Source: Platycnemis pennipes (lineage: Eukaryota > Arthropoda > Insecta > Odonata > Platycnemididae). Taken from it: a stretch of DNA of 64,000 nucleotides. Both the position numbers and the translations under genes were made by a program. The stretch is taken from positions 103,639,027-103,703,026 of the forward strand of contig OW121856.1 of the NCBI GenBank assembly GCA_933228895.1, in the 5' to 3' direction. Positions 11,900-24,799 of this stretch are shown in pieces. The notes below the pieces were generated by a model. The model saw only the letters and a list, made by a program, of their open reading frames with translations, was not told the DNA's origin and ran no database searches. The number at the start of each line of letters is the position of its first letter. Position 1 is the stretch's first letter.

Positions 11900-14800
11900 C
11901 TTACGACATTTCCAAACTCTATCCTTCGAGGAGGAAGCTATTTCAAGTGTTGAGAGTTTCAAGTTAAGCGCAAGAGAGGTTCTTTCCGTTTTCCCCACTT
12001 CCAGGAAGGAAGTAACCTAAATTATTATTAAAGACTTTTTTCAATGGACGTTTTTTATATGGAAGTACCTTTTTCTTGGTTCCGTTGTCCACCGTTTTTT
12101 TAATTCATGAGAACCATTCCCTAAAGTACCCAAAATTCTAAATGAGTCGTCATTCAATATTTTTATCACCAGAACGAAAGGAAAATATTGCTATTGCTCC
12201 TTAAGAGGCCGGTTGGTTTTTGGGACGCGAGGTCTAAAAGACCGTGTATAATAATTGGGCTGTGCACGATCTTTTTAATCAAATTAAGGATTACTTGAAG
12301 CATAATTATAGTTAATAATCTATTTACTAGATGAAAATAAATAAGATAATGATTTATTGATAAAAAACTAACAATATCAAATTTTTTATAATTCATTATG
12401 ATTTAAAAAATAAATTAAGAGCAAAGAAAATTCCTGGCGAGCAATTGTACCTAATATAAAGCAAAATGCATATTAACATCAGTAACAAATAGTAATGTTA
12501 ACAAATAGTAACATCAATTAAACTTTTTTAAAATATTATTATAGATACCAGTATGCGACAGTAAGACATCGTGTTAGCAATTCGCCTCGAAAGAATAACA
12601 GTAAGATATAGTGCCAAGAAAAATAAACAATATCGCCATCTCCAGGTAGTAGCTCGGAACTAATGACCGGAGGTAGTGAAAAAATTAACTACACCTCATT
12701 TGCAATGCAAGCAGTCCTAATATTTTTCCAGGTGGTAGAAAAAGGTTTAAAAATAATGTACGGAGGAGCAGAGACAAAAAATGATGATCAATGTTTAATT
12801 GCTGCAGTAAAACGAATCAACACGGTCTTTAAGACCAAATAAGGATGTAGTTCTAATTCATTGTGGTACAATGCAATCACTAGTTGTGAAGGTTTCGCCA
12901 GGTTTTTCGTGAAAGTCAAAGTAAAAGCCTCCCTTTCATAAAATGTATATTCATTTATAAGCCCACTTTAATTACTTAGCAAACATTTTTCAAAACAACA
13001 AATCTAAATGTTGATTCAGATTTGGAAATATAAATTTCAGATTGGGAAGAGCACTGTCAAGACAGAGTTGAAAGGAGATATGTTAGTTGGGAATGACGAC
13101 TTGAACTTACCGGTAATTCAAATTTAAATAGCTAGGATTGAAGGATGTGGTCTGATGTAGCTTCTTCATTTGAAACCGCTTTACTTACCTGCAAAGAAAT
13201 GAAATAGGACAAGTTGTCAAAAATATATAGATTATCAAGTACACAAAATAGGTTCAAGTAAAATAACGAACCAGGAATAACTCAAACTGTAGTTCACCGT
13301 TGAATGCGCTTCTTCGCATTATCTATTGTAGCCAGAAAACGAACATTTCGAAGCATCACGATTCTAATTTAATAAATACCCAGATTTAGCCAAGCTTGAA
13401 ATTTGATCATTTACTATTTCTTCCTACAAATATATGCCGACACCCTTTGAATAACACCCGCATTGGTAGGCATTCAGCCAGTAGTAAATTCTTGGAACAG
13501 TTATGCAATGTCCTATTAATATTCCGGGATTTGGACGGCAAAGGACGCTGTCTGGCAAACCCGGACATCATTACTATCTAATGCAACTAAATTTCTAAGA
13601 GGATTTTTACTGGAGTGAAAGGGTAATTTCCATACACCTTATTATATGGTTTTCGGAATGAAAATTACGAAAGATTATGGTTTCTTCCTGTTCTTATAAT
13701 TGTATTGACTATTTTGTTTTCCTTGAAACTCTATTTCTTAGGAATAATTATTTAACAGCTTTCTAGCTCCTCAAAATAATTGTGAAAATGTTAAATTTTT
13801 TCCTAGCAATGAAAAAATATATTTAGCTGTGGAAATTTCATTGAAAGTGAAATAAAACAATTTTTGCCCACCGGCTGCGACCTTGTGTATGAAATGTGAA
13901 TCACAAAGCTAGGGGTATTTAAGTATTAATGTTTGTTGCTAAATCAGCAGGTTAATTTGAAATCCATACACCCACTATTTTAAAATTATCAGTGACTGTC
14001 CCACACCCAAACCATTCCGTTTTTTATCAATTTAAAATAAAACTTTCACTTATACCTCCATCTAAAAGTTAGGCATAATTATTTTCGGGTCCTGTGACTA
14101 CTAAGGTCATTTCACACTTATTTTCGATGAATAATCAATCAATGAGATTAGTATACATGTTTACAAAATGGTACTCTTCTCAGACTACTAGAATGTCTTT
14201 TTAAAAAAAGAAAAAATAAGGAAACTTTACTGCAGCAAATGTATGCAAAAAAGTGAAAATGGCTCCCGAAGTGATAGAAGGAGGTTTTTTGCCTCCATCT
14301 TTGCAGCAATGACTAACCGATCGTCGCAGTGACTTTATTTCAAAAATAGTACTCTCCTCAGTCTACTCCAGTGAAAATTACACAGAGGAGTGAAAAATAA
14401 GAATTATTTTACTCCAAAATGTTTACTTATGTTAAACAAACTAATCCAAAATTGTTTTCATTTTTGGGAAACATATACACACCCACATTTCCCACTACTC
14501 CCACTTGAGTAGTGCAAAAATAACGTAAAAACACAAAGTTCATCTCAAGAGCACACCAGACAGAGACTGTATGTAAAGCAGGCAGCAGGTCTGCTAGTGC
14601 ATCTATAGCTAAGCATTATATTCATCCATGAATGTGGAAAAATTTCTCAACTGAATTTCCACCTAATAAACTTGCCTCTACTTGCGTGATTTAATGAACT
14701 CCATTACGGTTCTGAATGCGTCATTTGCCCAAGAAGAAGAGAAACGTCTTTCTGGCAGTGAAGTACCGCTAAGGGTGTCATGTACACCAGCTCTAATTCT

Positions 14801-15120
14801 ATCCCTTGCCAATCAACCCACATATTCTCCAATCCAAGCTTAGTCCCGAAGCTTATCCGACACAAGAGCTTCGTGTAAGTCCCGCCGTAGACGCTCCTCA
14901 TCATGCCGTACCTTCTCCGAATCCACCAAACCCTTAATCACAAGCACCAGCGAGACACCGTCTTCCTTTTCTCCGAGCATTAAGGTGACTCCTTTTGTCG
15001 CAGAAACTTCGCAAGCGAGTACCTTGTTCCGTCCTTGACCTCACCAGACTTATTCAGTCCCCATTTTGGATTAAGGATTAAGCTTAGAGAGCACCCGTGG
15101 TAAGCACCCATACATGTATC
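11900..15120. other. AT-rich non-coding sequence
   Basis: Nothing coding or structured is recognised over about 3.2 kb. The three short open frames lack any family signature. Confidence 0.55.
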
Positions 15121-15149
15121 GATGCATGTACGTGTATGGTATGCATGGC

Positions 15150-15690
15150 GTATGCTAAGCTACGATTATATAACTATGAAGCTTTGTAACTAAAGCTATG
15201 AAACCATGAAGCTATGCAGCTATAGTTATGCAGCTATGTAGCCTTTATCTTTTAAGCCCTGAAGCTGTGTAGCAATATGCAGATATAGCTATGAAGCTAT
15301 GTATATATAGCTATGAAGCTATGTATATATAGCTATGAAGCTTTGTAGATATAGCAATGAACCTATGTAGATATATCTATGAAGACATGTACTTGTACAT
15401 ATAACTATGAAGCTATGTAGATATAGCTATGAACCTATGTAGATGGACCAATGGAAATAAAAATGACTTTCAATAAAAGGTGTGGAATATACCTAGTCAT
15501 TTTTATTTTCATGATGCTTCAATTCCACAAAGTAACGCCTGAGGGTATTTCTTCTATGAAGATATAGCTATGAAGTCATGAAGCAATATGTAGCTCTATA
15601 GCTATGTAGCTACAGTATCCATGAATATAGCTACAGTAGTGTAGCTATGTATGCTTTGTAGCTATTGCAGGTGTATGCTATAGCTATGTA
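15150..15690. repeat. Degenerate AGCTAT-rich tandem array, split by an insertion
   Basis: Irregular units built on tagctatgaagctatgta (often with tata or gata between) run from about 15150 to 15445 and again from 15555 to 15690. The interruption at about 15446-15550 is unrelated. It contains an inverted pair, gaaataaaaatgac at 15454-15467 and gtcatttttattttc at 15496-15510, and an outer pair tgtggaat / attccaca. The core AGCTAT nearly reads the same on both strands, so the array can form many small cruciforms. Confidence 0.8.
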
Positions 15691-15889
15691 GCTATGCGTG
15701 CACGAGTATTTTTGCATGTTTGTGTTCTTATCCGTCTCCTTTCGAGCACTCAGCTACTCACCATCGCACGGAAGCCACTTTTATCAGATCAGTAATTAGC
15801 GCCGAGGCGGGCGGGGGTGTAACCAACTCTGCAAGGGAGAGGAAACTTGAAGGATCCAGAGAGTGATTTGCGACGGGCACGAGCGGAAT

Positions 15890-16530
15890 AAGTGCTTCCA
15901 CTCACCCCCTTCCCTCACGGAGGCCATCCACCCCCTCCTCATCAGCTCCCACGCAACCCTCCCCCTACCCCCCCCCTACCCAGGGATCATCGTTTCAACC
16001 TCGAGCCCACCCCCTTCTTAATCCACCCCTCATACTCCCTCTTGCTCCGAGACTCTTCCTTTTTAAAGAGTTCTCCGAGTGTTTCCAATTCTACCCGCGG
16101 TAGTTATTTACGGCGCTTTTCTGCGAGTGGTCCCCTCCTCCTCCGTCTTCCGAGACGGCGGGAGAGGAATTGAGAGGGAGTTTGGTACACGCGGGCCGCC
16201 AAGGCATCCCTAATTCTGCATGCACTCACTCCTCCTTTTTCGTTTTCATCTCACCAACCCACCCGCCCCCTTCTCCCACTCCTCTTTGCGTCTCCTCCTT
16301 CTCCTCCTGAGGCTCTGATCGCCTCTTCTCCCTCCATCTCTTCCCCTCCTGCCTCCCCTCACTTTTATCCCCTCTCCAACCATCAGTCTCTTTTGTCCCA
16401 TTCATTACCTCGGAAACCCCCAAAACCCATTTATCTCCTCCCCACCACCGCCGCCGCCACACAATCCCTCCCACGGGAACTGTCTTCATCTTTCTCCTTC
16501 TGTCACAAATTAACTCTTCATTTCCAGCCC
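15890..16530. other. Pyrimidine-rich tract
   Basis: The plus strand is C/T-rich, with runs such as ccctacccccccccta near 15964-15977. Open frames here appear on both strands (15892-16173, 16226-16651) and read as proline/serine or arginine/glutamate low complexity. I do not treat them as genes. Confidence 0.55.
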
Positions 16531-17065
16531 GCATCAATGATATTGCCGCTCTTTTCCGCGGCCGTATTTCGAGGAGGAAATCGATGAGCCACTGCAAGGG
16601 GAAAAATATGTCAATTTTTCTTTGTCCGCTTCTCACTTTGATCATACGCAAGACGGCATGGGGGGAATGTAGTCTTATATGGTTTCAGAATTCGGGATCT
16701 AAAAGTTCGGAAGTATTAAATGGCAAATGGAAGAATTGCGAATTTGGTGCGAAAACACCAAACGGATATGCGCAGTAGAAAACTTTCCATGGAGAAAAAA
16801 AATCGCCCTGACCAAAGTGAATTTTTATTCTTTGTAAATTCTTCTGGACATTGAATTAACACATTTTAAGGATCTTCATTCTCATATATTTAGCTATAAC
16901 AGGTAGCTAAAATGATAAATTGACTGTGAACTGAATTTTCAATTATCATTTGGTGGCCCACTGGGTTCAGCATTGTGTTAATAATGGAGGAAGATCATAT
17001 AAAAATAATGGCAGTTGAAGAAATCCTAAGGGCTGTTTATTTCAATTAATAGATGAATGATTAGG

Positions 17066-17156
17066 AGCAATCGACGAAGGATGTAAAAGAGAATATCTAT
17101 GCAAATGGGAGGAGCTAATTTATGGAAGTGGTGACCTGCGTCAGTTCAATCTTACA
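17066..17156 (+). mobile_element. RTE-type LINE relic, last part of the RT frame
   Basis: The sequence matches the end of the better copy at 32525-33125: caatcgacgaaggatgtaaa, aagagaatat, gaggagctaatt, and ctgcgtcagttcaatctta correspond to the KDAKEKN, MKRLAN and WRAASNQS-type ending of the family. It is short and has decayed. Confidence 0.5.
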
Positions 17157-18599
17157 TGATGACTAGCTGTGGGGTGAAAAAAGGCAGCTTGTCTAAGTTT
17201 CTAGTCTCCGGCATTCAGCGATTCTTGAAGATGCGTGGAATAATTGGACATTAGTTCAATTTTCGGAAATTATTTGATTTTCTGGTTCTATAATAGGAAA
17301 TTTTGTCAAATTTTTTTTAAATAAATTTATTTTCAAAAAAGCTTACATGTTGTAATTTCCCTGTTGTAATTTGTTTTTCTGGTAGTTTTATACTTGGATT
17401 TTCCTTATTCGAGGACAGGACTCAAAATCCTATTCATCTTATCTCTGAATCACGTATATGATGCAATAAATGGTCCTCGCGTCCAAATCAGTACGGTTGA
17501 CTTTCCAACGAAAGAGTTCCTAATATTATGAAAATACTTCCTGCAATGAGCCTCTAGGGGAGGGATTAATCTTCGCTGGAATCTTGAACTGAAGTTTCAA
17601 TTCGGAGGCATCTTTGAAATTCGAGGCAAGAGGTTACCACCGCTGAGCAGAATTTACAGATCATGATGGGAAAACTAGTGCTTTACCCAGACCAAGTTTC
17701 CCAAAGAGGTCTTGCAGTTGGGAAACCACTCTACTAGGGTGAACGTGACCGACAGGACTTCACTTAGATTAGAATCCAACTCGTAGCCCCCTCAAACATC
17801 AGTCGGATATTATTCCTATTGGACCTACGTTCCCTCAACACTTGGTAAATGAAAAGATTCCTTACTACGAGTGCTGTCACATACAAAAATTTATTTTCCC
17901 AATCTCTGCGTTGAACATTTGAAAATATTTTGTCGTGAAAATGGAATGCGTATCAGTGATAAAAAGGAAGAAAATATGCCTCAAGGCTGTTTAGCTTTTC
18001 CTACGCATATTTTTCGTGATAAACGTTAGTTTTTACGGCGTTAATGCTTGCACTGTTATGTTCAAAGCATTCGCAATGGACTAAAATGAGGTTTATTTGT
18101 CCTAGAGTAGATTGGAAGAAATTTCTCATGAACTTTATTTTACGCTTTGGATTCCACTCGTATTTCATGACTGTAAAAGTAATTTCAATGTTAAAGGAGC
18201 TCTTTCTCGCGTACGAACGATGAAACCAAGAATTGGAATATGCATTAAATTGCTACGTCGATTATCTACTTAAAGAGCATCAATTATTGACATTTTACCG
18301 ACAGTGTCATATCAGTTGAGATATATTTCTTGAAGATTGATCTCAAGGAAGAGAATTAAGAGAATCTTTATAAATATGCTACCAAAGCCGAATGAAAAAC
18401 TAAGAGGGCATAGGCTGAAACAGATGAACAGTTTTAATGCTTGGTGGAAATTTTGTACGAATATGCGCGAAGTAAATATACTGTTGAACGAACGATTGCT
18501 TTAAAATAAAATACCCTTAGGCGAGAACGTTCAGTGGGGATGTCGAAAATAGGTCAGAGGAAATCATAGACCGTGGCTTTGCATGGATCGTAGACGTCG

Positions 18600-18790
18600 A
18601 TATAAGGGAACGATAACTAAAAATGATAGGAAGCCTTAGAAATATGGAGGTAAATGGAGAAGTACAATGGACAGAAAAGAGGACGAATAAAGAGGTCTTT
18701 AATACATTTGGGGGGAGGAAGGAAAGGAGGCTGTTCTCAAAAGTTGGGAAAAAGCAGAGCAGGTGAAGAGAACAAGTAGTTACATACAGT
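18600..18790 (+). mobile_element. RTE-type LINE relic
   Basis: The frame starting near 18662 reads VQWTEKRTNKEVFNTFGG and then RKERRLFSKVGKK. This matches the family pattern WTDRVTNEEVLRRVGEKRSLLK seen in the copy at 32.8 kb. A stop follows within 20 residues. Upstream of it, LRNMEVNGE may be the corrupted FEMW-RRM motif. Confidence 0.5.
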
Positions 18791-18799
18791 GAAATGCTG

Positions 18800-20880
18800 A
18801 AGACCATTTTCATCAGAAACATTGCCAAGTAAAGGAGGAAAAGGAAATAAAATATAAGGAAATCTGGATAGTATGAATATTATTGTAAATAAATATATAT
18901 TGCAAGCAAGGAGCCTTTAGAGAAAGGTAACGCATTGAGAATGCAATACAGAACTCCAACATAGATCTGTCATTTGTGGTAAAAAATTATCTGTAAATGA
19001 ATTGGATGATGAGTTCATATTTATAGGTGGTTGTTCACCTTGGCTCGTTACCGTATTTAAATTTAGCGTTTGTACTCTCCCTATCACATCAAAAAATCCT
19101 CCACCAATTATGTATCGTCCATTATTCTGCGTACTCAACGGTATCACTCACTCCCTATCATCCACGCAATCAATTTGAGTTAGGTGAAATAAATTTTGGG
19201 GGATATGTAGGTAATATTACTATTTAAATACTTTAATTCAGAGCCCCAATTATTGTTCAAAACTCCTTTAAACCCTGGACCTAACTCTGGACGATGTCGT
19301 TAGCTTAACATATGAGGACCAAAGCGTGATTCCAGAAATGAGCAAATAATCAAACAATCAAACACTCAAAAAAATTAGCAGTAACAGTGTCGTTTTACGA
19401 CCAATTGATAGGTAAGTTGCAAATTATTTGGAGCAGTTGAAGTCAACGGAAAAATCCTCTTCACCAATTACTGGTATCCAAAAGGTTTTTAGAACATTTT
19501 TTCAGAATTTAGTAATATCAATATCCCTGTCACGATTAATTATAGTTTGAGAAAGTAATTTGTGTTCATTATAAAAAACCTAAAAAAATTTAACAAGTTA
19601 TTTGCAAAAATTATGATGAAAATTTGAGGGATTGAGACTAAGCATACTAAGAGAACGCGCAACACGCATCTTGCACTATTTTTTGGACATAAGAGTTTTT
19701 CTGTGTGCTATATGGTGTGGACTAGACGTGTTTTAGTGGATACAATCAGAAATTACTAGTTCAAATTCGTCTAAGAATGCATCAGATAGTAAGCCGTTCA
19801 AGTATTCATCTTTTAGCTACAATTAAACTGAAGCTTAATTCTTAGAAAGTTACCATTAAAATGAATCCGCAATCAGAGCCGAGAAGAAAAACGTTTTAAT
19901 ATTTGATATCAATTAAGACATATTTGATTCAGGAGAGTAGACGCAAGCACGATTCTCGGCTATGTTGTCTTATCTCATTATCCGTTATCTTTTTGTGTGC
20001 CATCACCCCTTTGCAATGCCTTAAAACCCATCTCCACACTCTGATAAAGTACTTCATGGCTTGGTGAGAACTGTTATCTTTGAAGTCAATATTAATAGCA
20101 CCCTTTTCGGAGCCACGAACGCCACTTTCATTATGACTTTCCGTTGGATTAAGTTTCAGTACCGTCATCCTTGCTTCAACTCCGATTTCGGTCCTTCCTT
20201 TTCCAGCAACCAGCACATTTTCTCTGCTCTCTCCTAAGCATTGACCCCAGCTCGGTCATTACCCCCACTTATCAGCTTTACTTTATTCGGTAACTTACTC
20301 TTCCGACCTATCACAAATTTCACGATCGCTCTTTCCCTCACAAAGAGAATTCCTCGTCGCTCCTGGCTGGACTGGCGATTCTCATTCCGTTCATCCAATC
20401 TAGTGATAAGAGAGTCAAGCGTCCCTAAATTCGATCTCTTCCACGATATTGGCTCAGGATTTTGTAGATATTACTGCAACTTCATTTTCCGGACCCCTTG
20501 GAGCGTGGAAGCCGAGGTATTTTACGGATTGGTTGTGCGATAGATGGCTGACTGTCCCCTTGCCCTTGCTCTATTGGGACACAGCTCAATCTGTCTATCT
20601 TCATTCTTTTCCTCTGCCATCGTCCACTTCCTCCGCCCTTTCCCTAAATCTGTATATTTTTTATGCAATGGATTTCCACATTGGATTGGATAGATAGCCT
20701 ATCTAAGCCATTAAACTATTTATCTTGAAGGAATATTTTAGGGGTCCCTACGTTCCGCTCTCCTTATTGCCTTATTCTGTTTGTTAGCCTGGCTACGATA
20801 GAATCATTCAGTTTCTTATGCAATGTTCTTTATTACGCTATTTGTAATATGTAAGTAGTTTGTGCTGAGATTCTTTTGAT
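18800..20880. other. AT-rich non-coding sequence
   Basis: No gene, RNA or clear repeat is recognised. The frames at 18917-19227, 19929-20216 and 20241-20697 show no domain. Confidence 0.5.
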
Positions 20881-20884
20881 AGGC

Positions 20885-20945
20885 CGGCCGAAAGAGTCAA
20901 ATCGGTAACACACTGACAGCTAAAAGATCGCGGTTTAAAATTGTA
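20885..20945 (+). mobile_element. tRNA-like SINE relic
   Basis: The order agtcaaatcggtaacacact (A-box-like), gacagctaaaagatcg, gcggtttaaaattg (B-box-like) follows tRNA spacing, but both boxes are mutated. The body after it (accaccatcatgcataacca) matches no other copy in the window. Confidence 0.45.
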
Positions 20946-21459
20946 CCACCATCATGCATAACCACGGATGTATTGCCTTGGGGTTAAGATTAAGATATAA
21001 TTGGTTCCCATTAGTCAGTGTCATGTAACTCCTCCAGATGGAGCATTTTTAATTAAGGTAATAATTAAAAATATTCCATAAAATAATTAAATTATTGTTA
21101 CCATAGTAAGTATTAATTTTTTATCTTAATTCTCCTGAAACTTCTTTTAATATCAATCCATCCCTAGTATGCTGCCGTAATTAGTATAATTAATTAGTTT
21201 ACAGAGTGCTAAAATTTCCGTTGTAAAAAACTGAGATGTCAGCAGCTATGAGCATCCTCACTTTATAAATTCCACTTTGAATAGAAACAGGCATTTTAAA
21301 TTCTTAAACTAAATCAAACTTGGCAAAAGTTTGTCAACATTGGCAAACACTAAATGAGGAGCTGAAAACTTCAGTAGGAGCATTTGTGAAGAAATAATAA
21401 GAGACGATAAAGATAATGACAACAATTGTCCTCTAACCTCCGCCTACTTTTGAAAATCT

Positions 21460-21569
21460 TTTTCATCTACATCTACACGATACCCTGCTAGCCACCGCGA
21501 GGGTGTCTGGCAGGGGGTGAAGATCACCAAGCATGCACTACCGACATGCAAACAAGCAACTATAGGGTC
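21460..21569 (-). mobile_element. CR1-like LINE 3' tail
   Basis: On the plus strand it reads tcatctacatctacacg, gataccctgctagccaccgc, gagggtgtctggcagggggt, then gatcaccaagcatgc. This is the reverse complement of the 3' end of the LINE at 2044-2690, including its gatgta tail. Only the last ~110 bases remain. Confidence 0.7.
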
Positions 21570-21620
21570 TATCCAATGAATATCCATGGGCAGATATCCG
21601 CCATGGATATTCATTGGATA
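21570..21620. repeat. Perfect 20-bp inverted repeat with 11-base loop
   Basis: Positions 21570-21589 (tatccaatgaatatccatgg) are the exact reverse complement of 21601-21620, with loop gcagatatccg between. More ggatat/atatcc motifs follow up to about 21690. Confidence 0.9.
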
Positions 21621-22252
21621 TCCGTGATTGTCTTGGATATAAGTTACATGTCTATGACTGGATATCCATTGTAGGAGATATCCTGTATATCTGTGCATTA
21701 TGTACGCTCGCGATTTACGATCTTGAAAAGCGATTGAAAATTAGGGTTCATGGTAGTTTTGGAAGGAGGAGCAGAGCAGGTAGACGGTCATTAGCGAGGG
21801 TCTCAGCTCGCGATCGGCCGAATCCTTACCCTCGCTCGGCCTCGACCCTCATCAGCGCCCGGACTCTCATTTCCATGCCGTTGCTTGCGTCTACTCTCCT
21901 GAATCAAACATGTCTTAATTCATATCAAGTATTAAAACAGTTTTTTTCCCGGCTTTGATGGCGGATTCATGGCATTTTTATGACGGGATGAGGGATTTGA
22001 TCTCTCCCCAAATGATTTTAGCTACTTAGTTTTAAAACTAAGTTTTTGCGTGGCTAATTTTCATTCTCCATTCAAGTTTCAGCGCCATCTCATTTCCAGA
22101 ATAAAGGAGACAAGCCAAATTCCACAGCGCTGAAAGCGATCTTCTGGGATTAAAAAATATTCGCGGAAGAAGAGCACTGATTTCCGTTAATTAGAAAGGC
22201 GTCTCGGAATAAGTTCCGCGGAATCTTCTCAGGGAGCCGTGGGTAGAGATTT

Positions 22253-23032
22253 TAAACACGGAAAAAGAAACAACTTTGTACTTTCCACACGGCTTTATAT
22301 GTTCCCCGATCGATTTCGACGACTAAGCTTCATTTTCAAAGGGGGGCCAACTGACAAAACATTTCAAAACAAGGCGTTATATAGTTACCCTGAGGAGTGG
22401 GGGAAGGACTCAAACCGAGGGGGAGGGGGAGAGTTTAGGATGGGAGCGAGGGTGGTGGTGGTGTGAGTGAGGGAAGGAGGGAGTTGGGTTCCGTCAGTAG
22501 GGGCACAATTAGTGGTGAGGGTATTGTGGCGGGAATTAGGGTAGGCGAGCAAGTCATATTTTAAAACTGTTAAAAACATCTGCGAGGATATAAAATTTGT
22601 CAAGTCGTTTAAAATACATACATCAGGTGAAATGAAATGTCTTAAAATTTCTATGATTTCCAAACAATTTAACTTACAACTTTTATTACATGTATGCACA
22701 ATTTTAATGTTAAAATCACTTTTATGACCAGTCTCGAGGAGATGTTTGGCGAAATATGATTTGTAATCACTAATTGTGCCCCCACTGCTGTCCTTGCCGG
22801 AACCCAACTTCCTCCCTCCCTCACTCACACCACCACCCCCCTCGTTCCCTTCCTAAACTCTCCCTCCCCCTCGGTTTGAGTCTTTCCCCCACTCCTCAGG
22901 GTAACTATATAATGCCCTGTTTTGAAATGTTTTGTCAGTTGGCCCCCCTTGAAAATGAAGCTTAGTCGTCGAAATCGATCGGGAAACATATAAAGCTGTG
23001 TGGAAGGTGCAAAGCTGTTTCATTTTCCATGT
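22253..23032 (-). mobile_element. Penelope-like element fragment between inverted terminal repeats
   Basis: A spacer of about 253 bases on the minus strand encodes the C-terminal part of a Penelope-like protein, after the GIY-YIG core: SYFAKHLLETGHKS, IKIVHTCNKSCKLNCLE and IIEILRH, followed by a degenerate tail. The flanks are an inverted pair of about 262 bp. The left arm 22253-22514 and right arm 22768-23032 share, in mirror order, cacaattagtg, the purine tract with aaaccgagggggag, cctgaggagtgggggaa, acatttcaaaac and cgatcgatttcgacgacta. Terminal repeats in inverted orientation are known for this class. The arms differ only at scattered bases, so they share a recent origin. RT and the GIY-YIG core are absent. 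Confidence 0.8.
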
Positions 23033-23574
23033 TTATTGTTCGCAATTTTCACGATTAACCACCTTCATCCATTAATTTAAGTGGGTAGAAATGTTTCATC
23101 CTTGGCTGTGTCCCCTTAGCTTGGCTCTTAGCTCCCACTTAGCCCTCTCCCTGTCACTGCAACGCACGCATGACCTCCTCCTCGACTACAATTCCACCCC
23201 TGTTCCTTCCCCGCGTCTTCGCCCTACTTCCTCTCACTCTCAGTTCTCCCACGACCAATTGTTTATTCTTTTTATACACCACCCGCCGTCCTTTCTCCGG
23301 ACCGAACGAGATGGATTAGCGCTAATTGAAATGGAGGTTCACCACATTTAGAGAAATAATTTAAGGGAGTATTAAATCGCGCCTTGTAAATCTTTTTCCA
23401 AGATGAAACCTCCTCACTTCTTCCCTTAACCCCTATCCCTAATTAGAGCAGTTTGCTGTGAATGAAACATGTTTTAGCAAATTCAAAGATCACGTAGTAG
23501 CCGTGAAAACTTTAGCGGCGTTACCCGCTGAAATTGCTCCATGGCAAATGTTTCACAGAGAAATAAATCATTTG

Positions 23575-23648
23575 CTTTGACAGGGAATCGAACCCAGACC
23601 CCTGATTTCCAGCCTGGTGCTCTACCAGTTAAGCTACCAAGGCGTCCT
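23575..23648 (-). mobile_element. tRNA-like SINE head
   Basis: Read on the minus strand it has ggtagcttaactggtagagc (A-box region) and ctgggttcgattccctg (T-arm with B box). The T-arm folds with one mismatch, but the acceptor ends do not pair (gacgcct against tcaaagc) and no clean anticodon stem can be drawn. I therefore call it a SINE head, not a working tRNA gene. The body was not identified. Confidence 0.6.
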
Positions 23649-24144
23649 CTTTCTCTGAGGAAATTACAAAGCTTTAAAGGAACTTTTTTTAAAGGAAATA
23701 TTTTTAGCATTACTAACACATCAATGCTAGGGAAACACGTAACTATATGTAGTTAAATACCTTTCTAACCCGTTCTCGCCTTATTTCTGTGTGAATACTA
23801 ACCATCTATACTAGATTTCAAACATCATTTCGTCTCAGAGGAAAAGGTAAGAGGACTTTTTACGGAACGTGACTAGGGAAGGACCAATGGGATTTAATTG
23901 GGCGGAGAGTAGCCTCAGAAAATGTGTTTGCGTAGGGCCTGGAGTACAGCAAAAAACCAGTCACCTCATGCTCTTGTGCGCTATGTTGTCAAATTCATCG
24001 CTGTCTTTTATTTCCATACTTCTCTTAAGGCCACAGGTGTTATGCATTCGGTAACCTCTACGAGGGCCTCCTTCTCCCCTAAAGGCCTCCCCTTCTTCTA
24101 CAAATGAAAACACTCGGACCACCACAAAAGTGAAGGGAGTGTAG

Positions 24145-24507
24145 TCTAAAAAGGTATTCAAATTCTAGTATAGCTGCACCTGACTTTTATATCTACCATC
24201 TCTCCATGAAGTAGATGCATTTTAGTTCTTAGTTACGGGTAAGTATAGCATGTTTGGAGATTCTCACCCTCTGCCACACACACAAGCGGTGGCTCGTTTG
24301 GTATTTCACTACTAAATTAAACCAAGCCTTATCTAAAAAATATTCAAATTCTAGTAGAGCTGCACGTGATTCTTATATCTGCCGTACATCCGTGGAATAG
24401 GAGACAATATAGTTTTTGGTTTCATATAAGTATTGTATGTTTGGCGAATTTCACCCCCTGCCATACACCCTCGCGGTGGCTCGAAGGGTATTTCGTACGT
24501 GTGGATG
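24145..24507 (+). repeat. Tandem duplication of a CR1-like LINE 3' end
   Basis: Two units start at 24145 and 24332, 187 bases apart. Both run from tctaaaaa and attcaaattctagta through gagctgcac-type sequence to a LINE tail (ctctgccacacacacaagcg in the first, ccccctgccatacaccctcg in the second) and ggtatttc. The tails match those at 2.6 kb and 21.5 kb. Confidence 0.75.
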
Positions 24508-24799
24508 TATCCACTTCATTCCCTCGTAGTTCCTTAACCATGGCACCGGCGTGTAACGTGCCAAATCCCCCTTCAGGTTCATTTTTCCGCCCGCCCCAAG
24601 CATTATTTTTTTCCATCGATCCGCTGGCGTTGGTAAACATCGTCAACACCCGTGATGGGTCGCGGCTCCAATAGTTCGCCCCGAGCAGTTTTCCGATAGT
24701 CGCAGGAGAACGCGAGGGGAGAAAATGAGGTGCTATGGGAAGGTCCATGGTTTCCACGAAGGGAATAATTCAATAAGTTTTTTTTTCCTCCAAACAATG

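Noticed and set aside
23575..23648. Possible functional tRNA gene, minus strand
   Set aside because: The T-arm is good, but acceptor ends do not pair and the anticodon arm cannot be drawn, so it is a SINE head.
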